The notes beneath the pieces are model-generated. The model was given only the letters and a program-made list of their open reading frames with translations. It made no database searches and was not told the origin of the DNA. 64,000 nucleotides of DNA. Source: Viscum album (Eukaryota > Streptophyta > Magnoliopsida > Santalales > Viscaceae). Location: positions 13,840,001 through 13,904,000 of the forward strand of contig OY728142.1 of assembly GCA_963277665.1 (NCBI GenBank), written 5' to 3'. This document shows, in pieces, positions 36,301 through 46,961 of this stretch (its first letter is position 1; every line of letters begins with the position of its first letter). The translations under genes were made by a program, and so were the position numbers.

Positions 36301-37050
36301 CTAATTTAAAATTAATCTCTTTGTTAAGAAAACGAGTTTTAAAAGTTAAAACATTACAAAAGATTAAAATGATTTTACCTATGAATTCAATGTAAAATCA
36401 ATGCTAATGAAATAAATTATGTTAAATGGTAAAAATATATTCTATTTATACTTTAAAACCATTCAATATTATTAGTTAACCATATAAATTATCTTGATGA
36501 AAATACTTGTTTTTAATTAAAATTTAGCATTTTTTTACTATTCATCAAAATAAGAAACTTATCAAAAAAATATCAAAACTTTATCCAAAGTAAACTTTTA
36601 AATCATGATTCCCAATAAGAATTTTATATTGTAAAATTGAACTTATAAACATTTCAAAACTAGATTTAAAGTTGGTGTTCCATCAAAAGGCGGCAAAACT
36701 GCATTTTTTGAAAAATACTCATTTTACCCAAAAAAAATATTTTGTTCTCATACCATGTTCTATAAAATGTGTAAGATGAATTTTAATGTCATAAAATTAA
36801 AAATTTAGTTACTACTATTCATAACAGCTAGTTCATAATAATATTAAAACAATATATCATTGTTTAGTGAAGCTCAGTATTACGTACAACACACGTTATT
36901 GAGGAATGTTGATCTTGCGTGCAACACAAGCCAAGATTAGTGTTTGTGTATAATATAAGATAATACGGTGTTTCGTATAACACAAGATAATTTTGGTGTA
37001 GCGTACGACAGAAGACATCAATCAAATTAATAAAATCTAGTGGTGTTATA
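33350..37050 (-). repeat. 5' LTR of the LARD-like element
   Basis: It pairs with 27366-31082. The minus-strand end is GGGGTCCTACA. The start at 37050 reads TATAACACC, so the canonical TG has become TA. The TATA box is at 34847-34855 on the minus strand. Confidence 0.9.
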
Positions 37051-37440
37051 ATAACAATCTATATCAAACATGATTAACCCATGAAAATTAATCATTTTTA
37101 ATAATGATATATTTGAATCGTGATAAACTTTTGGGAATGAAACGGGTTCTATAAATATATCTTTGAAACATGATTAACTCATTGAAAAAAATGGTTTCTA
37201 TAACAATCAATTTTAAACATGATTAACCCATGGAAAATAATCTTACTACATGTAAATATCATTGAAAATTGACTAACTCATTGAAAATAAATGGTTTCCA
37301 TAAAAATCTCTATGACACATTATTAATGTATGGAAGGGAAATGAGTTCCATAACAATAATTTTGAAGCATGATTAACTCATGGAAAAAAGGGGTTCCATG
37401 TCAGTATCTTTGGTGAAATCTTAATTCATCCGGAGAAATA
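37051..37440. repeat. About 50-bp tandem repeats, right block
   Basis: At least seven diverged units of roughly 48-54 bp follow the pattern AACATGATTAACYCATGGAAAA...GGTTCCATAACAATCW. It is the continuation of the block ending at 27365. The inserted element starts inside a unit, at the ATAAC step. Confidence 0.75.
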
Positions 37441-38815
37441 GTGAGAATGGTATCGTTACAAAATATCCCTATTTTAGAAAAAAGTAACAGTAATTTTTGT
37501 TCATGTTAATAAATAGAGATAGAATGAAAATCACATAGGAAGATTTTTTTAGGAAAATAACATTTTCATTTTGAAAAGAACTATAAAAAACTAAAAATTC
37601 ACAAAATATTGAAAAAAATTATTTAATATGAAAAATAGTTATAAACATATAAAATAATATTTAATAAAAATAATGGAAATGACTACAAGAAAATCTATTC
37701 AAGACTTAATTATTAGAAATAAATATCCTTCTGAAAAATATTTAAAAAATTGGATAAAAAAGTAACCCATTTAAATGATATTGATAAATTTAAATTTAAT
37801 ATAATTTAAAATATGGTAAAATATCATGTAAAATGGTTTTAAGAAATAATTTATTTTTATAACTGAATATTTAAAAAAAATGGGAAACTTGGATATTGAA
37901 GAGAATGATACCTGGTATAAAAGAAAATACAATATCAATATCACTTACAAATGACTTTCTTGATATTTATTCAATCAATATGGCAGTAAATAGAAATCAA
38001 ACATGTTAAAAAATTCATAAAAAATATAAAATAAGTATATGTGGTTCATTAAAATAATATCACATTATTTCCATTAGATGATCCTTGAACATATACAATC
38101 TCGAAGGAAATAATATTATAAAATAAAACCTATTCAAATTTTGGTACCTCTTCAATCATAAGAACCCTGAAAGAATAATATAAAATGATACATTAAATAC
38201 ATATATAATATTTAATTTCATGATATAAAATTTCAAATGGAATCATATAAACCATATAAAGATATTAGGTCCATAATAATAAAATATGCCTCATTGAAAG
38301 TGAATTAAGATGAAATTTATTACAGCTTTGTAAATCTATGGATCAAAACCCCATTAAATAAAGAAACACATATAGATTAGTAAAATATAGTACATTTTAT
38401 GAATGTAATTGTAAAATACAGTCATTTCTAGTATATATGACAAAAAATATAAACAAGTTGTGAATATGGACAATGTTTCAAAGAAATGAAAAATGAGATA
38501 AGAAAAAATCCTTATCTAAAGTCCAAAAATTACATCTTTGTACTATAAATCATATATAATAATATTATGTCAATTATTTTATTTCTTAATAACATTTTAC
38601 CATTTTAATACCTTATAATTAAATAATAATATTAATTTATTTTTAATGACATATTGAAATACTTAATCACTTAATTCCATGTCGGGTGTTTTAAGGATGT
38701 TCAGTTCATTATTTCAAAAGAACTTTGGTGTAATGAACATGGTCAAAGATATAATTATTTCAAAATCTAAAAAATAATAATCATGAAATATTTATTATAT
38801 TTTTACATTAATTAT
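37441..38815 (-). other. Middle part of the dissected LTR, no gene
   Basis: This is AT-rich sequence with no reading frame or motif recognised. It is placed in the dissected LTR because the element at 38816 inserted cleanly between this segment and 49344. The target site ATTAT is at 38811-38815. Confidence 0.5.
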
Positions 38816-39137
38816 TCTAACATCCTGTGTTTTCGGTGAGGTATGTTTCCATTTTAGTTTTTATTAAACTTAGAAACTACACCTAAGGGCCGACTGGTTT
38901 TCTTCTTGCATAAAAAGGAAGGAAGACTAAAACCCATCTACAGACAAAATAGATGGTTTATAACTAAATAAAAATTGTTAGTAAATAAACGATGTTCATT
39001 TGGATATCAAAACCCCATTCATGATGGGTGGAGGCCTTTCCTTGGAGGGAAGGATTGAACATTAAAATATATGTAATGAACGTACACACCATATAAATTC
39101 TATGAGTAGTTTTTAGAAATTAAAATAGAGACAAATT

Positions 39138-39410
39138 TTGATAGAGGCTTATTTATTCCCCACAAAAGAGCAGTTTCACAAGATACCCTCTAACTCCAAC
39201 CTAGGTTCATTTATTCCTCTTTCATATGAGCTCTATTTCAATCATCATCAATTTAATTGGATTCCTAATGGAAATATTCACACTAATATTCCTTATATTC
39301 CTGGTTTATATTTCCATCTATTATACTATTTTGGTGATAGATAATTTTCTCTATTTTTGGGGAATTGATCCATTATTCAATTTTCTATCATTTTAGCTCG
39401 ACTCAGGGGA
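39138..39410 (+). other. Coding-like segment with possible intron in LTR (copy 1)
   Basis: An open frame at 39138-39344 reads PTKEQFHKI, SYELYFNHHQFNWIPNG and IPYIPGLYFHLLYYFG. The same peptide pattern (SYEVYFLSHQFHWNP, IPYIPSL, FHILHYFG) is kept in the 3' LTR at about 47340-47490. After YFG both copies continue GTGATAG/GTGTGTG and reach ATCATTTTAG/CCCATTCTAG about 65 bp on, which looks like a short intron. The source protein is not recognised. Capture of a host-gene piece is the inference. A conserved non-coding promoter region is the alternative. Confidence 0.4.
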
Positions 39411-39904
39411 TGATACTCAATGAGGAGAGTGATATAGGGATAATGTAGGTGGTCTAGATTATTTCTTATAAGTTAGTTTCTCTTATATCATACACTATTT
39501 TGTCACACACAAGAATACTCTGGTGTCAAATCCATAAAGTTTAATAAATTAATTTAAATGGGGTTTAATGCTTTTTATGGTTCTAGATAATAGAGAATCA
39601 ATACCACTAGTTGATCTCCTCAACTTGAACCACCCAAAGGGGGTTCCCTTCTTAGAGGAAAAATTTCCCCTTCACCTTAAGTTGTTTAAACACATTTTAC
39701 GTGTGGTTTCCCTTGTAATAAATACATCATAATGTGAATTGATATAATAAAAAATGTTTGGATGTGAGTTCGGCCCCATGCTTATGCCATAGTAGAATTT
39801 AGAAAATTAAATTATTTGGAGAACTTAATTTCCAATGTTATAAGTGAAATTCCTTACAAAATGGTATTAATTTTGATATCTAAGACATAACTCGTACCCA
39901 ATAT

Positions 39905-40215
39905 AAATGATATACTTGGATCCTTACGGGATGCCTTGGATGGGCTCATTGAGATTTATAATTAAAACATGTAAATCGATTGTATATATGTCTGAAACGA
40001 TACATGGTATGCATTATATGGAATCATTGTGTGTTTACACTACCTCAATATAAGTGATACTGGTTCCCTAGGGGTGTCACCATGGATTATCTTGGTGTAT
40101 TTATAGTTACACCAAGCCATAGATGATACTCGGTCCCCTATCTGAGATACAAGGGACATACTTGGAGATTTGTTATTATCTTCAAAACAATCCAGGATTG
40201 ATACTTGGGATTCCA
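39905..40215 (+). repeat. LTR minisatellite, GTGATACTTGGTTCCCTA type
   Basis: Four diverged copies at about 39908, 40055, 40121 and 40198 carry GATACT.GGTYCCTA followed by CATCTTGG-like text. The same four occur in the 3' LTR at about 48050-48360, so the array predates the insertion. Confidence 0.6.
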
Positions 40216-41184
40216 TTTATGGACCATCTTGGAAAGAATCCTATAGAGTTGAGTATTTATTGTGCTCTTAGTGCAATACATGGGCTCCTTGGTATGGCTC
40301 ATCTTGGATGGTCCCAGGATGCTACTTAATTAAATTCAATAGATTTATATAAATCCAAATGCTAATTCAATTGATTAAAGGACTCATATGCCAATAAAAA
40401 TCAAAATCTTGGGCTTATTAATGATATTGATGCATCATTTATTATTACCCATTAATACTTTATATCACACATATAGGTCACCTTTTATCAGAGGAATCAG
40501 TTTTAGTTCAAAGTAGGTAGCATCAGTTAGGTTTTCTCTGAGGAACCTAGACCATCATGTTTTATTTATTGACTACCTTGAAATTTTTATTAATGGATCA
40601 CTTGTCATTTTATATACACATAATGGATTGATCTATAAACTATTGGTGATGGTATATTGAGTATATATCACACCATCCTTGGGCCTCCCTTTGTACCTAA
40701 TCACAATTCATGAATACGGGTGTAGATAAAGGGAAGTTCGCAACTTATTCTTCTTGATTTTCAGTTATATAAATGAGTACAAGATCAAGGGAATTAACCT
40801 ATGCACTTGATTCTAGTATAAGTATCTTTAAGTATTTTTATAATTTCTATAGAATTTGGCGTATGCATTTTTTTCCTATATTCTTGTTTATTTTTTTATT
40901 GCTACATGAAATGATCATCATAATTATTTTATCTATTTATTATTTAGATTAATACAATATTTTATTTATCATGGATGATTTATTATTCTTATTTCCATTG
41001 ATTATCTGCACAAAATTATGATGTGCTACACTTTGAATCATGAGAGCATAGTCTTTCCATTTTCACACCCTAGACCCTTACTGCTATTCAACAACCTCTG
41101 GTGTATGGGGAGGTGTTCTTAAGGTCTTGTGGATAAACATTTTTGGGAACCAATAAGTGGATTACTAGGCTAATATGATACAAA

Positions 41185-41198
41185 TATGTTTCAAATCC
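41185..41198 (+). other. Decayed primer-binding site
   Basis: TATGTTTCAAATCC matches TTGGTATCAAATCC at 11 of 14 positions and lies two bases after the LTR end. Confidence 0.55.
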
Positions 41199-42482
41199 CT
41201 TTATTTTTCCCTTTTTCTTACTATTTGGGTATTAGAAATAAGACTATGATGGAATGAGATTTGGTAATAATATTGTTCCTTAGAGTAGCTAACTTATATA
41301 TATGGGAACCTCAAATTTTCTGGGATGGGTTATTTCTATTCTTGTTTATTCTTGTTACATCCGCATTGATTTCACCATTGGGTGATGCACATGTTGTGTG
41401 AACTTATTACTACTGATGTTTTTATAATTATTTTTTTACATTTTCTTGCTGAGATGAGAGCGTATCAATTAATGAATCATACATAAAACTTTAAGACATA
41501 AATGTATTGTATTATTCCATTCCATATCTATATTTCATGCTTTCATTTCATGTATTAAATGTTCTTGTTGTGAGTGCCTTTATTTTTTTATATTGAAATG
41601 TAAAACGTTTCTTGTATGGTTAACATAAATGGATTAATTAAAGTTTATAAATCAATCTAAAATGTGTTTTCCTACATATATTGATGATGGAACCTTAATT
41701 AACCAATCATTACACATTTTATCCAAGAACCATTGGTTCTATTGGATGAAATGGTAGATGGTTTTATTAAAGAATGATAATTTTAATTTATGAATCATGT
41801 ACTTATATAAATTGGGAATGGCATTTCATTCAACAAAACCACTATATATAACATTTTTCATCATGATATTCAATGTAAAGTTTAGGTCGTAGTTACTTGA
41901 CATACCAATATCAATTTATAAAGTGTATGATCATTTATAAATTTTGAATTGTGACACATTTAACTAGATTGAGAAATATATGTCCAAATAAAAAACAATG
42001 AATTTAAAGAAATTAATGTTTTGAAATGAAATAGTTTCTCCAAAATGGGGATGTCAATTTCACTATAAAGGGATTGTTCTTATATAACTTACAATTGAAT
42101 CTACATATACTGAAACCTTTTCTATGTTGTATGAGACATTGAACCTGGCACGACCTTAGTAGTGGGTAGTAGGTAGTGTCTCTTGAGACTTCCATGATCT
42201 TCCTTATTACATAGACCAGGATTTGGGAGAAAACATAGAGGTGTGGGTCATTATAGTAAATATGAGTACCTATCCCTTCATATTTTTTCTATTTTCTTTA
42301 TACTGTTAAATATTATCTAAGTTTCATGCTTGGAGATTTTAGAGCTAATCTATCATGTCATCCTTAAATCGTATTCATGTATGGTGGAAAAAACTATGCT
42401 ATGGAGGTGGGGGGACATACGCCCTCCATATTACCTCCACTAGTGGAACCTAAGTAACATCCTGTAGATATTCTAGTGGGAA
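41199..42482 (+). other. Leader of the 38816-49338 element, no gene
   Basis: This 1.3-kb stretch lies between the primer site and gag. It is AT-rich with no coding character. A GC-richer patch near 42395-42440 (GGTGGGGGG) precedes gag. Confidence 0.5.
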
Positions 42483-42960
42483 ATGATTCTGAGATTTCTG
42501 ATCGCTTATTTTGATTTCATTCATTCTATATATGGTGCTCCTCAACCTACCCCTACTATGTTAGAGTGGACTCTAGAATTTTATCCGAAGTGTCCTCCCA
42601 ACGTTTTAGGTAATAGTGGTCCTCAGGTTGCAGAATCTTGGATTGAAGACATTTTTTCGATGATTGAGAATTCAGATACACCTCTATAGTGGAGGGTCAA
42701 TCTTTCTACATATAATCTGTGTGATTCTGCTAAATGTTGGGGAGAAATCATTGCCGAGTCTAGACATCGTAATGTTTTGGTTTGAGTGGAGGGTAGAATA
42801 TGATCGATATTTTATTCACCTACAATATGTTTCCTTGACTGTGATGGAATATTATGCTCATTTCATCAGGATTCTATGTTTTATGGTGACACTGACTAGT
42901 GATCAACTGAATATTATGAGAGGTTTTGAGGATGGGAATGCATACGCCATCTAATCACAG
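42483..42960 (+). pseudogene. Gag of the 38816-49338 element, broken
   Basis: 42483-42689 encodes YPKCPPNVLGNSGP, VAESWIEDIFSMIE, matching the start of the plant gag capsid domain (PP.F.G..DP..AE.W...IE). The frame passes a stop into STYNLCDSAKCWGEII. After a frameshift it continues at 42775-42954 as EWRVEYDRYFIHLQ, SLTVMEYYAHFIRI and LNIMRGFEDG, the second half of the same domain. Zinc knuckles are not clearly seen in the 42960-43500 stretch that follows. Confidence 0.85.
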
Positions 42961-43499
42961 TTGAAATATTTTTGGATCACAATATTTTCATAAATATAAA
43001 ACTAGGATCTCATCATAGAGAGGAACTTGAGGTGAGGTGGAAATGTGAGCTTGGGCGGTTCATATTCCAGTTAGGGAGACAATTTACCTAGTGGTGGGAA
43101 ACATTATTTCATGGTTGTGGATGGGGGAAGTCCCATACAGATGACAAGAATTAATATTTATTTAGTGTTTCACTATTGTAGTAGGTAAGGGCATAAAAAC
43201 CCCTAGTTCTTGTGGAACCCAATGGAGTTACAAGGTTGTGGAAGTACGGGTCACCTTTAGCACTTCTGATGAACAATTCCTCTTGTATCGAGTGAGAATG
43301 GATCTATAACAAAACTGATTATAGGTATAGGATCAGTGGATTTACAATAAGGTATGATCTATTCTAATAATGGATAATCATGCTGAGAAGATTGTTGTGG
43401 CTGAAGTAGTCAGAGCTTATAGGTTCATCACTAGTAGAGCAGACCCACCTAGTTTAGTAGGTTGGATCACAGTGCTGCAGATCGGGCCATGTCTATGTT

Positions 43500-43900
43500 G
43501 TGTAGCCTACACCTATGGAGGAAATTCCATGGAATTATATGGTTATAGGTTCTATTCTAGTATCCTCTACATTATATTCTTCCTTATTTGATACAAGTTC
43601 ATCACACGCTTTTATATATGATAAAATCATTGAATTATTGGGCCTAGATATGGAGTAATTCTATGGTGTTATGACTCTCTACACACAATTATGGATTTGA
43701 TCAAAGAGTATACACCTGTGTAAGGAGTTACCCCTTGAGATAGTTGGGTACTATTCCTTGTGTAATTTATTTTTCATCTAGATGATTGGATTTGTCTTCA
43801 TTCATGGAATGGATTATATATTACCTTATTGTTCCTAGGATAATTTTTATCATTGAAGGGTATGTTTTACATAAACTATGGAAATCATGTATATACATAA
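43500..43900 (+). pseudogene. Aspartic protease of pol, broken
   Basis: Around 43575-43650 one frame reads SLFDTSSSHAFIYDKI and LLGLDM. This is the DTG-SHSFI region of plant Ty3/gypsy proteases, with the active-site Gly changed to Ser. IHGMDYILP near 43800 matches the conserved GMDWL segment. Stops separate the blocks. Confidence 0.75.
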
Positions 43901-44089
43901 GTTTTAATGGGAAATCCATGTGATCCACATTGTAACTCTGTATCATGGGCTTGGTAGTTGAGATCTGAGATGGAAAAGTCTCTTTATGAGTGATAAAAGA
44001 ATGCAACTTGTGGAATTCCCTCCTATGGTGGATAATTTTAGGGATTTATTTTCTAATGAATTATCAGGATTACCTCCTCCAAGAGAGGT

Positions 44090-44720
44090 AGTGTTCACTA
44101 TTGAGTTAGTACTATGAGTGTCACTTGTTTCCGTTAATCCTTATAGGATGACACACATCAAGCTCCATGAATTTATCAATTAGCTGTAAAACATAAAGGA
44201 AAAGGGTTTTATATGACCCGGTACCTCAACATGGGGTTCACCGGTCCATTTTCTAAGAAGGAAGATGGTACCCTCTGGTTGTGTGTGGATTACTGGTAGT
44301 TGAAACAACTTATGGTTAAGAACTGGTATCCATTTCCTCACATAGAATACCTCTTCAATCATCTCAAAGGAGCGAAAATCTCTCTAAAATCAATTTGAGG
44401 ATAGAATACCATTAGGTGTATGTGAGACCACCCAACAAACCATGTACAATGTTCTAAAATAGATAAATCTTTTATGAGTATCTAGTTATGTCATTTATGC
44501 TTGATAATGCATCTTTAGTTTTCATATCCATAATGAATCATGTTTTCCACCAACACATAGATTCATTTGTGTTAGTCTTCATAGAAACAATGTTAGTGTA
44601 TTATTTCAGCATAAACGACATTGAAAATTTTTAAGACCATTCTAGATACACTAATATAAAAATCATAAATATTCTAAGATCAGAAAATTCCACTTTCAGA
44701 TCAATTTGTTTCACTTCATG
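44090..44720 (+). pseudogene. Reverse transcriptase of pol, broken
   Basis: KGFI, PGTSTWGSPVHF and LWLCVDYW can be read across two frames at 44195-44300, then LMVKNWYPFPHIEYLFNHL at about 44310-44360. The catalytic box near 44578-44589 reads FIET in place of F-I-D-D, so both active-site Asp are gone (VFIETMLVYY). MNHVFHQHIDSFVLV precedes it, as in the family. The enzyme cannot be active. Confidence 0.85.
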
Positions 44721-44899
44721 GTTCATACCATTTCATAGGAAAGTGCATCTATTGACCCTGAGATGTAATTGTAGTATATAAGGAGAAACCTAAGAATTTC
44801 TTTGATATACAAAATTTCTTAGGGATATTCTCCAATTTTAGGTAATTCATTCAGGACTTACCATGCCTAGAAGAACCTATTATGGGATTGAAAAATGTG

Positions 44900-45360
44900 T
44901 GTGAAGTTCATTTTTCCTAAATCTTATGATACGACCATTCAAGATTTGAAAGGGATACTTACATCAGTGTTGATCCAGATTATTCTAAAGCCAAGAAGAA
45001 GATATATTTTTTACTATAATGCATCCAAAATAAAGCTAGAAGATTTTCTAATGTAGGGAGATCATGTTTTAGCATACGAGGCATACTAGTTGTCACCTTA
45101 GGAGTAGAATTACCCTATGCACGACCACAATATAGAAGTCATAGTTCATGTTTTTGTTGTTAGATAAATTATTTATTGTTTGAGTTGTTCAATGTCTAAA
45201 TTGATAAGAAAAGTCTCAAATATATCACCACATAGTGTTATTTTAATCTCAATCAATGCATGTGGATAGAGTACATATATTTCAGTGAATTTGAGATTGA
45301 TTATACACCTAGGGAGGCTAATGTTTGGGATGATGACCTAAACCATAAGACTCAAACCCA
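44900..45360 (+). pseudogene. RNase H domain of pol, broken
   Basis: NYPMHDHNIEVIVHVF near 45110-45150 matches the Y-P-x-H-D-L-E-L...V region of the domain. EFEIDYTPREANVWDD near 45290-45335 matches the D-Y-x-I-x-Y-x-P-G-K-x-N-x-x-A-D-A segment that ends the domain. Several stops lie between. Confidence 0.8.
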
Positions 45361-45639
45361 TTCCATCTAAGAGGCTACTAATGAGTGGATGTTGACAGAA
45401 ATATTTTCTAAGATACATCGGGAGGTTAAACAATGTTATGAGAATCCTATCTTAGCTGCTTTAGTAGCTTCATCATCCCTAATGGGGTGGGTTTTGATGA
45501 GATAACTATCAGATCCCGAGGGAATTTCCCTGAGGAAGAGTGTCTTATGTGATAACTTGCTACCTAGTCATGTTATTGTTGATAATAATATCCTACACTT
45601 ATGCGGGCATGTGTGATTTCCTAGTGACATATAGGAAGA

Positions 45640-46940
45640 GTTGAGTTGGGAATATCAGGTCTCTATTTTGGAAGTTCACAATGGGATTACCGAGATGTAC
45701 CACGATATATGTCGTCCGTACTGGTGTCTGGGTATGAAGAGGAATATTGGAGGTTTCATCTCAAGGTGTTCCAACTATCAGTAGGTGAAGGTAGATCTCT
45801 AACAAACTTATGTGATTATACATATTTTATCTATTCCTAATTGTAATTAAAAAAAATTTAATTATCGATTTTGTGATAGTTTTACTGAGATCCCCTCAAG
45901 GAAGTGGTGCGGTATGGGTTATTATTGAAAATTTTACCAAGTTTGCAAACTTCCTACCTATATGAGATAAATTATCAGTTAATGAGATTAAGAGGATTTA
46001 TATTTGGTATATTTTACTCCTTCATGGTGTTACCCATTAAATCCTATCAGACCAAGACCCATCGATTTATATCACAGTTCTGAAAGGGGTTATAGAAGTC
46101 ACTAGGTTCATAGGTTCTCTTTAGTGAATATTTTCACCCTCATACTGATGAATACTTAGATTTACCAATATGGGTGTTATAAGATATTATATTGGAATAA
46201 TTTCTTGGTTTTAGATGTGATTGGGAGAAATATATACCTATTTTCAAGTTTTCCAACAATAACAGCTTTTAGGTAATGATTCAGATGGCTTTATATGAGG
46301 CCCTTTACGATTGGTCATTCCATTCACCACCATTCTAGTTAGAAGTAGGTGAGGTATAATTATTGGGTCCTCATCCCCTTCAAGAGACTTCTTGTTAAGA
46401 AGATCTGATTTAGAAATGTATGTATTCAACTCTGTCCAATAAAAAAAATATTCTGATCGTCCTCTCTGACCTCTATAGTTCAATGTGGGACCTTAGTTCT
46501 TTCTGTGAGTTTTACCTATATTAGATCCGAGACTAATTCACAGATAGGGAAATAAATCACCTTGTTTTGTAGGGTCTTTTGAGATCATGGAGATATTAGG
46601 TTTGGTAGCCTATCGGTTGTAGTTTTCTCTTATATACCATTCCATGCATGATATCTTCCACATATTGTATCTTTTCCATTATCATTCGGAAATGTCTAAT
46701 TCATTTAATCCAGAGGATATTGAGTAGAAGTAAGATGCATCCTTTGAGGAGAATTTGATGCATATTATCCATCATAGAATGAAGGATCGTTTAGGCAGTT
46801 TGGTTCTTATGGTTTGGGTTCTATGGAAACATGGTCATGTACAAGATGGGACGTAGGAGAGAGAGGCTGATGCACATGCCCAACTTCCATTACTTTTCTC
46901 ATAATATGGTTTACAACCCTTTGAAGGGAAACTCTGGGAT
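45640..46940 (+). pseudogene. Integrase with chromodomain-like tail, broken
   Basis: The zinc-binding region near 45675-45775 reads HNGITEMYHDICRPYWCLGM and SRCSNYQ, so His and the spacing are kept and the last Cys is Tyr-shifted. The core follows: VDFVIVLLRSPQGSGAVWVI at about 45868, with the first catalytic Asp kept, and LHGVTH, SDQDPSIY near 46020-46065, with the second Asp kept. The region of the third acidic residue (FHPHTDEYLDL) is altered. MALYEALYDW and LEVGEV follow near 46280-46350. The tail near 46800-46930 shows MVWVLWKHGHV and a TWEREAD-like block, a Tekay-type chromodomain remnant, and FEGKLWDDLF before the purine tract. Confidence 0.85.
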
Positions 46941-46948
46941 GATTTATT

Positions 46949-46961
46949 TAGGAGGTTAGGT
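46949..46961 (+). other. Decayed polypurine tract
   Basis: TAGGAGGTTAGGT directly precedes the LTR start TGTAATG. Purines are interrupted by T residues, consistent with decay. Confidence 0.5.

Larger units (their letters stand above)
27366..37050 (-). mobile_element. LARD-like element: 3.7-kb LTRs, 2.27-kb interior
   Basis: Two direct repeats of about 3.7 kb surround only 2.27 kb. Orientation is minus: primer-binding site at 33335-33347, polypurine tract at 31083-31096. The pol-tail-like sequence before the polypurine tract (GAATTTCGAGGGTGAAATTC on the minus strand) is the signature of Tekay/Del-type elements, but protease, reverse transcriptase and integrase are absent. The interior keeps a short gag-like frame with zinc knuckles. 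Large LTRs with a non-autonomous interior match the LARD/TR-GAG concept. Flanks ATTAT (27361-27365) and ATAAC (37051-37055) are consistent with a mutated 5-bp duplication. A 117-base hand-aligned piece of the LTRs (27421 versus its partner) has 12 mismatches. Confidence 0.8.
38816..41182 (+). repeat. 5' LTR of the 38816-49338 element
   Basis: It pairs with 46962-49338. The first 26 bases align without gaps (TCTAACATCC versus TGTAATGTTT), so the TG has mutated to TC. It ends ATGATACA. It carries a coding-like segment near 39138-39400 and a minisatellite at 39905-40215. Confidence 0.9.
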
